DNA from: Volutella citrinella
Taxonomy: Eukaryota; Ascomycota; Sordariomycetes; Hypocreales; Nectriaceae
Direction: 5' to 3'
DNA length: 64,000 nucleotides
NCBI GenBank assembly: GCA_034401135.1
Contig: JAWZSP010000008.1
Location: 1,984,001 to 2,048,000 of the forward strand
The notes under the pieces were generated by a model that made no database searches, was not told the origin of the DNA, and worked only from the letters and a program-made list of their open reading frames with translations. The first letter of the stretch is position 1; every line of letters begins with the position of its first letter. Shown in pieces: positions 14,244 through 23,166 of this stretch. The translations under genes and the position numbers were made by a program.

Positions 14244-16691
14244 TCACACAGAATAACCCATCATTGATCGATCCGGGAAAAGAATAATGTTTGCCAAGCG
14301 AACAACTTCCGCCTCAGCGCTCGAATTTGACGAAGAGCTTCTCAGACTCCTGACATCGTTGTCTTTCTCAGCCTCAGCCCCCTCATCCTTGGACGGGTCC
14401 CTGTCGCTAGGAGGTGTTCCCGCTCGAGTGCCGGCCACCTCCCACGGAGCAAGCCCCATTGCTTGTAAAGCGGCAGGACCACCTGCATCGGCGATTTCCT
14501 TCTCACCCGGGCGAGTTTCTGGGTTTTCAGCTATCGTTCCTCGGCCAGTTGAGTCGAAATCAGGGCCCGGGTGGCCGCGCTGGAATGCCTTTCTCTGACG
14601 AGCCAAGTAGAGGGCGTTGGTCTGGGTCAAAGGCGCCGCAGGGATATACACAAGCATGCTGGGCTCTGCGCCGCGTCCGTTTGGCGTGGCGAGACCTGGT
14701 GTGTTATTCGACAGATGGTACGGCAAGTCAGGGTGCCAGAAGATATAGTCGCCGGGTTGTAAGGTTGGCAGCGTGATCATGCTGCTCCGCAAGTGAAGAT
14801 GAGGATGCCAGTGCTCTGTGATCCGCTGGGCATGTCCAGGTACTGCTCCATGGATTACTGTGTCTGGCTCTCGCTCCAATTTCCAGTTCTGAGGATCGAG
14901 ATAAGCATCCCACTCAGGACCACTGCGGGAGGATGGAGGAGGCTTTATGGTGCTGAAGAAAGGGCGCAAGAGATAGTACGCCGTGGCGAGTTTCGGCGAC
15001 GGTAACAACCGAAGGATGCCAGGCTCAACTGTAGACAGCGCGAGTATGCCTTGAAACATGCGGAAGATGGTGCAAGCGCCATGTCCGTTGTAGAGGTCGG
15101 AAGTGGTCGAGACACGCGTGGCACACTCCCACGGATCATGCTCCTCCCAGTGCCCTCCAAACACATTGTTATAGGTCCCTGCACGCTGGTAGCCGTCTGG
15201 CTCCCAGCGTTCGAGGGAACCATTGTCAACTTGCGCGATGATGCCGGCGGACGATTGCAACGCATTGATCCAGTCGTCGGCAGACTGGGGATTTTCAGGT
15301 GGGGGGGAATCAGTATCCGGGTCCTGGCGTTCATCGGTGCCATGGATTCGAATCCGATCGACGTAGGTGATGGGCAGGCGAGTAACGAGTCGGTTATCGG
15401 GGCTTGTCTCCCATAATCCCATCATGAATCGCTGGGCGTTAAGAACATTGGGGTGCGCACGGGAACGAACTTGGGCAGGAGTCCAGAAGTAGTCATAGCA
15501 CGAGGGATCATGCTGTTGAAGTGATTTGATCTGGCGCTTTGTGTCGAGATACTCCATGGTGTCGCGCACGGAAGCATCAGCCTCGGACTTTGGGAGTACC
15601 TTTCGCACCACGCCGACGCCATAGCGCCGAAGGTCGCGCCCGAATTTGGCAGTCTTCTCTGGGTCATCGATGGAGGAAAAATCGATGGAAGGGATCAGAC
15701 CGGCGCCGAGAGCCTGTATATGGTCGACCTCCTCACGCAGAGCAGTGAGAAGGCGAGCCCAACTTGCGGCGAGCTCGGTCTCGTGCCCACGAATCAAGTT
15801 GCGCTTGATGCGCACGAACCGCGATGGCAAGGGCACCGGCTCGGGGCCCCAGAAGGAAAGAACTGGAGCATCTGGGAGTTTGGTGGCGGAAGCATCGGAG
15901 GAGTGCGACGGGGTCATGGCGGGGGCCGAGTCCGAGGCGGAGGCTGACCCGGTAGCGGCAGAGGCTGAGGGGAATGTGGATCCCAGGCGGCCGGAGGTGA
16001 GTGCGGCGACGGGCGCGACGGCGGCGGCAGCGGCGGCGGCAGTGGTGATCTCAGCAATGACGGACGCTGCCTTGGCAAGAGATGCCGGGTTGGTGATGCT
16101 CGACGCGAGGGATAGCGAAGCCGAGTGTGAGGCACGAGGCTGGGACCCTGGTTTGGCAATTCGCCCCGACTGTGTTAGGCGGTGATGGTACGATGGATGC
16201 GAGCCATGCGGGCCATGCGAGGAAGGTCCGGGGGCTGCTGGCCCCTTGTGGCTGTGGCCGGGGTGGTGTGCTGGGGAAGGACCAGCCCGCGCCTGTCGAC
16301 CTACCACATCCCCAGGCAGGTGCCCTCCACCTCCAACTGGTACGTTGGGCTGGGTCAGTCGTCTCCATCTTTGAAAGCCTACCGGTGTTGCCTCACCTTG
16401 ACTCCCGGCCCCAGACGCTGCTTCAGCGATGCGTGCGTCGCCGCCGTCGCTGTCCCGCATCTCGACGTCTTCGTGAAGCGCGATGCTGCCATCGGGGTTG
16501 CTCGATGTCGGTAGTCTTGATAACGCCGCCACGCTCCTAGTCTCGCGGACATTTCGCAACGCGCGCTGTTCGGCCACGGCTGCAGCTGCAGCGGCACCAA
16601 TAGCTGATGCAAGGCCGCGTGCTCGATCAAGCATGGCTGGCGCAGGCTCATCTTCGGGTCGCGATGACACATCGACTGAGGGCGTCGCCAT
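14244..16691 (-). CDS. DUF1479 family protein (2-oxoglutarate/Fe(II) oxygenase-like) with long disordered N-terminus
   Basis: 815 residues from the ATG at 16,691, chosen because it has a good context (ACAATGGC); the open frame runs further upstream without a better ATG. Residues from about 270 (FWGPEPVPLPSRFVRIKR) to about 740 read as a DUF1479 domain, a cupin-fold, clavaminate-synthase-like group of presumed 2-oxoglutarate/Fe(II) oxygenases. Candidate metal-ligand regions are GHWEEHDPWE near residue 514 and EHWHPHLHL near 630, followed by the typical GDYIFWHPDLPYH. Which residues bind iron is inference. The first ~270 residues are low complexity: two Ala runs, a His/Pro/Gly/Ser-rich stretch (HHPGHSHKG, HGPHGSHPSYHH) and Ser/Ala repeats. 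Family members are usually about 450-550 residues. Part of the extension could be an unrecognised intron: a GTGAGG...CCAG pair of ~47 nt lies near 16,350-16,400. The gene converges on the NRPS with 251 bp between stops, so co-regulation is not implied. Substrate unknown. Confidence 0.82.
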   Translation of the reverse strand: MATPSVDVSSRPEDEPAPAMLDRARGLASAIGAAAAAAVAEQRALRNVRETRSVAALSRLPTSSNPDGSIALHEDVEMRDSDGGDARIAEAASGAGSQGEATPVGFQRWRRLTQPNVPVGGGGHLPGDVVGRQARAGPSPAHHPGHSHKGPAAPGPSSHGPHGSHPSYHHRLTQSGRIAKPGSQPRASHSASLSLASSITNPASLAKAASVIAEITTAAAAAAAVAPVAALTSGRLGSTFPSASAATGSASASDSAPAMTPSHSSDASATKLPDAPVLSFWGPEPVPLPSRFVRIKRNLIRGHETELAASWARLLTALREEVDHIQALGAGLIPSIDFSSIDDPEKTAKFGRDLRRYGVGVVRKVLPKSEADASVRDTMEYLDTKRQIKSLQQHDPSCYDYFWTPAQVRSRAHPNVLNAQRFMMGLWETSPDNRLVTRLPITYVDRIRIHGTDERQDPDTDSPPPENPQSADDWINALQSSAGIIAQVDNGSLERWEPDGYQRAGTYNNVFGGHWEEHDPWECATRVSTTSDLYNGHGACTIFRMFQGILALSTVEPGILRLLPSPKLATAYYLLRPFFSTIKPPPSSRSGPEWDAYLDPQNWKLEREPDTVIHGAVPGHAQRITEHWHPHLHLRSSMITLPTLQPGDYIFWHPDLPYHLSNNTPGLATPNGRGAEPSMLVYIPAAPLTQTNALYLARQRKAFQRGHPGPDFDSTGRGTIAENPETRPGEKEIADAGGPAALQAMGLAPWEVAGTRAGTPPSDRDPSKDEGAEAEKDNDVRSLRSSSSNSSAEAEVVRLANIILFPDRSMMGYSV

Positions 16692-18094
16692 TGTTCGTTT
16701 CCCTTTCCTTTTTCCTTCCGTTTGTTTTTCTTCTTCTTCTTTCTCAATAACCCAGGCGTCGTAGTTTACCCCGGTGGTATTCGCATGCCGGTGTCGTGGC
16801 TGGTGGTGTCCTGGTCGAGCTGGTGCTGTGCTGAGTTGGTGGTGTATACTGGCGGGCAGGTGAGTCGCGAGCTTTTCAAGCAACCAACCACGCTCAGCAA
16901 GTCGCGTGTTATAAAAGAGAATGCCCTGTCTAGGAGCTCTAGGGCTACGGTTTTCTTTCTCTGGCTCTCCCGCCTTCGTTCAGCGCGAAACGACCCGGAC
17001 TGTCCGACGGATCCATCGGTGCACGCGGCAGGCCGGACCGCTGTTATAAAGGGGCATCGCGCGCTGCCTCAATTCGGGCACTCGCTCTCAAAACCACTCT
17101 GGTGATGGTTGAGAAAGTGGGCCTTGCCATTGTCGGGCCTGTCATCCGCCGTCCCACGCCTGCAACCTCAGTGGCCACGAACCCGAAATCCCGGCGCTTT
17201 CCCCTCCCTTCTCCCCATAATCGCCCCCACCATCTTATCTCGCCACCCCAGCTGGGCCAGCCCAGTCTCTCACTCAGCCCGAAGGGCCCAAGAGGCCTAG
17301 CGGGTCTCCGGCTGTACGGCCCATGAGCCACCTGGGGGTATCGGTCCATCTAGGCAATCCTTGTGACCTGGCTTGCCTGGCTCGCTCTCCCGCTCTCCCG
17401 CCTGTCGCCGCCGAAAATGCGCCAACCAGCTGTAACCTTCCCAAATAGCCCCCTGGTGAGTGGCGACAGATCTGAACCCGGCGCCTGGCTGCGCTTTCCC
17501 GCCTCATTTGCCCCAGCCACAATAAATTGCCCGGATGCGGCCACCCGAAGCCTCGAGGCACGGTCCAATCCAATCAAGCTCCATTTTCGGCTTCTTTTCC
17601 GTATCTCAACACAATCAGGAACGCGAGAAAAGAAATGATCTCAAATGCGTCCGCCCGTAGGCACACTGGCGGCCATTCCTCAGGCGGCCTGTGTGGACAC
17701 GTTTGAGATCGTTTCTGTTGGTAGTCGCCTCGCGGTTGCAATCGAGTGCGCAGCCCGATCATGGAACCACGGCTGGTGATTAGTGATGTCCACTTTTCAT
17801 CACAACAGCCCATGCAACGAACCACTTGCCACACTAGCATACTGCACACGCAAAATTTCACTTCTTTCCTGCAACAAGGAGTTTGTGCATATGGCTCTTT
17901 GTCGTTTCTTCTTATGTTTTTCTTTTTGCTATCAAACAGTTTGAGCTAAATCTGGTCCTTCATTCATACATAGTTGATCGTTATTTCATGCTCTCAGCCA
18001 ATTCACCATCCACAATCTGCGACATTCAACAGAGGTAGAAAAATGGTGCCACATTTTCTTCTGGACCTCGCAGTCGACACTCGTCGCTGGATAC
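16692..18094. other. Intergenic region between the DUF1479 gene start and the GMC oxidase 3' end
   Basis: 1.4 kb with no convincing gene. Because both flanking genes lie on the - strand, it should hold the DUF1479 promoter next to 16,700 and the GMC oxidase terminator near 18,090. A pyrimidine-rich stretch (plus strand TTTCCCTTTCCTTTTTCC near 16,700) reads as an A/G-rich leader on the coding strand. TATA-like TTATAAA strings occur at about 16,909 and 17,043 on the plus strand, and a doubled CCAAT (CCAATCCAAT) at about 17,565. Several overlapping open frames are Pro/Arg/Ser-rich and match nothing I recognise. An optional last exon of the GMC gene could lie at 17,986-18,016. Confidence 0.5.
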
Positions 18095-19729
18095 TTACAG
18101 ACGGGGTCGGTTGCCGGCCTTCCATCCCTCCTTCATGGCAATGAGCTCGGCCGCACGCTCTCCAACAGCGAGCACGGTGATCATAGGGTTGATGGTTGGC
18201 ATCTCGGGGAAGACACCAGCGTCCACAATTCGAAGGTTGCGGATACCCCGCACCTTGAGCTCAGCGTCAACAACAGCCATCTCGTCACGCTCAACGTCTC
18301 CCATCTTGGTTGTTCCGGCAGGGTGGTAGACAGTGTGAGCCACGCGGCGGGCATATTCGCTCAGCTCCTCATCAGTCTGCACCTTGGGGCCAGGCGCAAC
18401 CTCTTGCTTGAGCCAGTCCTTGAACGGGCTCTGCTGGGCAATCTTTCGTGCGGCACGCATACCAGCCACCAGCGTGGCGGCATCATAGCCCTCAGGATCT
18501 GTGAAGTATCGGAAGTCGAGGGCCGGCTTGACGCTAGGATCGGGAGAGGTGAGGTAGATGCGGCCGCGGGAGCGAGGTCGGGGGATGTTGGGGGTCATGC
18601 AGAAAGCATAGCCATCCTTGATGACAGGATAGCCGAGGCGCTCGGTGTTGAGGCAGAAGGGGATCTGATAGCAGTGCATCATGATGTCAGCAGCATCCCC
18701 ATCATTTCCGTTCGCGTTGGTGGGCTCCCGACGCAGGAAAATGCCAGCATCCGAGTCCATGGTGGTCTGGTTGGGCGGCACGGGGCGGTTGAGCTCCCAC
18801 ATGATGATACTCTCGGGGTGGTCCAGCAAGTTCTCGCCAACACCAGGAATGTCCTTGACAACTGGAATGCCAAGGCCTTCGAGCTGTGCACGGGGGCCAA
18901 TGCCGGAGTGTAGGAGCAGGCGAGGGGTATCGACAGCTCCGGCGGAGAGGATTGTCTCCTTGTTGGCATAGAGCACATGCTTCTGGCCGGACTTGAGAGT
19001 CAAGGCAATACCCTTGGCGACGTCACCCTCGACAATCAGCTTCGAGACGTGAGCCTCGGTCAAGACAGTCAGGTTGGGGCGTCGCTCCTCGCCTCGGAGG
19101 ATAGGGTGGATGTATGCGACTGACGCACTGCTTCGGCGACCGTTGTCAGGGTTGTAAGAGATGGAGAAGAAGCCAGCGCCCTGGGTCAGCTGTCCCTTGG
19201 TGGCAATCTCGTGGTTGAAGTCGTGGATGACGGGAATGCCCAGAGCATCGGAGCAGGACTGAACCCAGTCCTTGCAGAGCTGGTTACGGTGACGGGGGTG
19301 GACGGGCTGGATCTGGTTGCGGAGGTTGTCAACATGGCGCATCATGTTGTCAAAGTCCCAGCCAGCACAACCCGCAGCGACCCATCGCTCCATGTCATGC
19401 CTAAAGGGACGGAACGAGATCAGGGTGTTGTGGGAGGAGCAGCCGCCGAGGACCTTGGCACGAGAGTGTCGGATGTGGCTATTGCCCATGGGTTGCTCGG
19501 TGGTGCCATAGTCGTAGTCAAGGTCACCGCCCAGCAGGCTGAGCCATTGTCGAAGGTCAAGGACATTGTTGAGGTCGAAGTCAGAGGGGCCAGCCTCGAT
19601 GAGCAGGACCTTGCGCTCAGGAAGGTAAGACGACAGACGCGAAGCCAGAACACAGCCGGCAGTACCACCTCCGACAATGATGTAGTCGTAGGCAGAGGCC
19701 GCGTCGGCGGGGAGCACGTGAGTCGTCAT
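18095..19729 (-). CDS. choA: Choline oxidase-type GMC flavoprotein oxidoreductase
   Basis: 544 residues in a single exon from the ATG at 19,729. It is a glucose-methanol-choline oxidoreductase that should oxidise choline through betaine aldehyde towards glycine betaine, using O2 and releasing H2O2. The N-terminal FAD-binding motif is VGGGTAGC (residues 19-26), followed by LLIEAGP (42-48). GGCSSHN (95-101) is the choline oxidase signature; its His100 corresponds to the histidine that holds FAD covalently in bacterial choline oxidase. The C-terminal catalytic pair is His469 (VYHPAGT) and Asn514 (INPMITVL), as in choline oxidase. Divergent pairing with a betaine aldehyde dehydrogenase 3.4 kb away supports the substrate. 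The protein ends in Pro-Arg-Leu, a possible PTS1. The stop codon overlaps a consensus splice donor, so a spliced form with a different tail is possible (see findings). Symbol follows Aspergillus usage; a related alcohol oxidase of the same family is the main alternative. Confidence 0.88.
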   Translation of the reverse strand: MTTHVLPADAASAYDYIIVGGGTAGCVLASRLSSYLPERKVLLIEAGPSDFDLNNVLDLRQWLSLLGGDLDYDYGTTEQPMGNSHIRHSRAKVLGGCSSHNTLISFRPFRHDMERWVAAGCAGWDFDNMMRHVDNLRNQIQPVHPRHRNQLCKDWVQSCSDALGIPVIHDFNHEIATKGQLTQGAGFFSISYNPDNGRRSSASVAYIHPILRGEERRPNLTVLTEAHVSKLIVEGDVAKGIALTLKSGQKHVLYANKETILSAGAVDTPRLLLHSGIGPRAQLEGLGIPVVKDIPGVGENLLDHPESIIMWELNRPVPPNQTTMDSDAGIFLRREPTNANGNDGDAADIMMHCYQIPFCLNTERLGYPVIKDGYAFCMTPNIPRPRSRGRIYLTSPDPSVKPALDFRYFTDPEGYDAATLVAGMRAARKIAQQSPFKDWLKQEVAPGPKVQTDEELSEYARRVAHTVYHPAGTTKMGDVERDEMAVVDAELKVRGIRNLRIVDAGVFPEMPTINPMITVLAVGERAAELIAMKEGWKAGNRPRL

Positions 19730-22700
19730 GATGGGCGATGATGCAGGGGCAGAAGGTATGAGTACAGGTTGGGAGGGTGATCAATGCAATCCAACGATGC
19801 CAGCGAGAACTAGCTGCTTCAATGGATGATCCGAAAGAAGTTGGCTTGAGGATTGGCAAAAAAAGATGGCGAAGGAGAGGAATTTAAGCTGTTGACGGCG
19901 AGAGAGGGCGTTATGAACGACAGGCCCGCGGCGCGGGTGGGGGGGTGTCGGCAACCTCAGAAACGGCAGTTTTGAAGAGCACAGTGCCGTATATGTTCGG
20001 TACATGGCTGGTACAGGGCCGCAGTCATGGGTCTTCCGGCGGAAGTGGGGCCGCTCATGGGCAAGCCGCAGTCATGAGTGGAGAGGCCAGTGGCATGTAC
20101 TGGACCGTACGAACTGGCAAGACTGCACGGCTCCAGGCACTCTCCATCTAGAGAGCCGCTTGAGTCTTAGTGGCTTGCCAGCGCCCAGCGCTATGAAAGG
20201 TAGGAGCTGCTGTGCCATGGGACTGGAGGCTTCACCGACATTTGTGGAGACTTATCATCAGCCCCAAACGGTTGCGGCTTCCCGCCGTTGCCGTATCTGG
20301 CTGATACATAGCAGACAACGGAGAGTGTCTCGTCCTGATGGCTTCGAGCTCTCAAACCCCGAAGCTTCTGGCGCAAATGAAGAGGCGCGTGATACGCCAC
20401 AGTAGTTTGAAACCGAGATGCATACAGTTTCTCGTGAGTGCTTCTCTGTACGACTAACCATTACGACAAGTCAGTCAAGCTGCCTACCGGTCTTGTTTCT
20501 CTGGCTGAAGGACTGACGTGACGGTGGGGCTCTAGGACAAGGCTTCGGTGGAGATGCAGGCCGACGTCGAAAACGTGCATCGGCTAGCATTATCGCTTTC
20601 CCCCCCGCCGCCGTATCCTGCAATAATCAGGGTCTGGCGGGCTGGGCATGCAAACAAAAACTAGGCTGCGCGGTAACATCGGTGCTGGACAATTGGGCGT
20701 CCGGTGTAAGAATGCAGAGAGATATCTCATGGACCCTTGCGTGTGCGTGCCAATGCCTTCTTCTGGACATCCCGATCATGTGTCGGCGCAAGCAACAGGA
20801 AGCCGGGTGCTGGGAGAGAGATAGCGTACTAGGCAAATAACATGTATGCCGGCGTTTACCGGACGGAATCCCTATCCATGCGCCGTCCGTTTTTTACTTT
20901 TGCCAGCGGGCCCGGATTAGCATCAAGGCATTCGCCGACTGCCGTTCATGACAAAATACCCTTCCTAATTACTCGAGCCGGCAACAATTCAGGCATGCTT
21001 GGGTGTCAAGCGGAGGGACTACCGAATGATCTCTTTTCAAGCAGTGCCAATTGGGGCGTGGGATGTCCCCTCCCCTTGCGTTGAGGGAAGCGAAGTACCC
21101 TCTGTACGACGTATGTGTGCCGTAAATATCTTATGGAGGAGCCGAGCGCCGGTAGCTCGATGAATAACTTGGCTCAGCTGACTGGGGCCTTGATGCGTGC
21201 GAAACGGAGGCGACTGATGAGGCTGGGTAGGACAAGGAACAAGGCCAACAACAGTTGGCCATCGTTTGTTGGACGGTCGTGGTTGGCGGCTGGGCTGGAT
21301 GGACACTGACTAACGTAGTCCACCCAAGGGCCCCACGCGCTCTGCGGCGAGGTCATGATATCTGCCACCTCGATACGCCCAAGCGCCATCATGTGCGAGA
21401 GAGGGAAAATGCATTGCATTGTATTGCACACATTGGGTTAGGCGCAGCAAGCTTCAAACCACAGCGGGGTAACCCTCCCGTCCCCCCTCCTGCCCACTCA
21501 CATCACGTCTCTCACAACTGGGCTTTCCATCTGAACAACCACCACCGCCAAGACTGTCTCGTGCGCGTTGGCTGTCGTCATTGGCCCGGGGTAAAAGAGA
21601 TTTGCTCCCCTGCATCACGTTCACGCATACACATCCTTCTCCATTCTCAACCTCAACCCAATGTACTCAACGGGCATTCACGGCACCAGGCGCAAGTTGA
21701 CCATTTGGTAGCCTCGTTTCTGTGCATGGCCAGAGGAGCATATGTGCCTGCCGCTTCATGCCATCGCTTCTTGGGGGAGTATTGCGAGAAATTGGCCAGA
21801 TGGAGAGGCATCGCAAGCATCTGTCCAAGGCTTCTTGGGTGAGATCGATCTCTCGCTCCCCTCCCCGTTCCACGTTCCTTCCCAGGATCACCCAGTCGGC
21901 ATTTGGTGCTATCGGTGGGGCAGTCGGCAATCCCAGAGCCCTGGGCTGCGGTCGTCCCCGCAGGATCTGTCGTTGGACCTGGGCGAGGGTGGCCGTGTTC
22001 CGTGCGTCGTGTAAGCATATTGTGGGCAAGGCGAGCATTGCTGCATCATGCCCCCAGCACGGGAATCCCTTCCTATCGTCGGAAAATGAGCCATGTCGAG
22101 GTGATGGTGTCCCTGCCAGGCCTAAGCCAACCATCCATCGCCAATTGCGGCGGCCCCACCAGACGCCACCGGGCCGGCCATGAGCTTGCTGCCGATGCTC
22201 CCCAATCGCCAACACGGTCAACGGAGATAGCTTCCACAGTGCGAGCGATACATGGCGGTACCCGACGACGTCATTGTTGGCACCCTTCAGCGACGAGCTA
22301 TGAAGCTAGGCCCATTCTGTGCAATGCGACGCATTTTCTTTGCCTTTTGACGATTCTCCTCATGGCGACGCAGTGGACAGAGCAGAGTCGAGGTTGTGGC
22401 CACCGCCAATTCGTCCATTGGCGATGCTGTTGCCTTCCGCCCATGCTCGTGTGTGCTTTTCCTTGTCTGAAAATAATTATCCTGTTGCCCGGCGTGTACA
22501 AACGAGCAAGCGTTTGGGCCACTGCCTGGTCAATGCCCACCCAACCTTGACAAGGCAAGACAGGTTCCCCATTGGCAACACTTGGTACAAGCTACTGGAG
22601 CTTATCTATCGGCTCGTGGTACTGCTCTCCGTTGGAATTGGAAAAGTGCAAAAGCCAGAGCCCAACCAGCACGCTGCTCCATTTCTTCGTCCCTGCACGT

Positions 22701-23166
22701 CCAAAGTCTCTTCTGTCGCTCCTCCCTCACCTCCCAACCTTCCACGCGGCGGCCGCGGCGGTAGCTTGCGACCTGACCTTGGCTGCTAGTCAGTAATTAG
22801 TTAGCTCCTTGCGCCGCATTCTACTCTTGAGGTGTGGATGTGGAGTGAAGTCACTCCTTACAGTGCCAACAACCACCTACCGCACGCCGCGGGCCGTTGG
22901 CCGTCTCCACAGACCTTACTCAAGAGTCCAAGGTGGCGTCGTTGCCCTCCTCGAGACCGTCAGTGCTTCAGCTTCCGACATCCTGCGTATATATCTTCAA
23001 CCCGAGGCCCACTGGCCCGTCAAATTGCCATACCGCTGCCAAAGTCTTCGCACTCCACGCCCTTGTACCCGCCCACTGTCTTCACTCCTGAGCCGTGTGT
23101 ACTTCCTTGACGGGCGCCCAGCCGTCTCATCGCCCTTCATCGCCCTTCATCTTCATTTTCTTCATC
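19730..23166. promoter_or_regulatory. 3.4 kb bidirectional intergenic region between choline oxidase and betaine aldehyde dehydrogenase genes
   Basis: No gene could be supported here. Open frames on both strands (for example 21,255-21,842 + and 21,667-22,221 -) overlap each other, have compositions unlike the neighbouring proteins and carry no domain. As the only space between two divergent genes it must contain both promoters. A pyrimidine-rich leader precedes an ATG at 21,661 that opens a 16-codon frame closed by TAG, so an unrecognised small or noncoding transcript cannot be excluded. Near 21,410 a short direct repeat of CATTG-type words occurs. No tRNA or rRNA was seen. Confidence 0.5.
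22986..22995 (+). promoter_or_regulatory. Putative TATA box of the betaine aldehyde dehydrogenase gene
   Basis: GTATATAT lies about 175 bases upstream of the chosen start codon. The sequence between it and the ATG is C/T-rich, as in many fungal 5' leaders, and ends in near-identical repeats of CATCGCCCTT just before the ATG. Assigned by position and motif only. Confidence 0.45.

Noticed and set aside
15341..15362. tRNA T-arm-like GATTCGAATCC
   Set aside because: Lies inside the DUF1479 coding frame and has no matching acceptor, D or anticodon arms nearby.
21255..22550. Overlapping long open frames in the choline intergenic region as genes
   Set aside because: Several frames on both strands cover the same bases, none has a domain or plausible intron pattern, and composition looks like translated noncoding GC-rich DNA.
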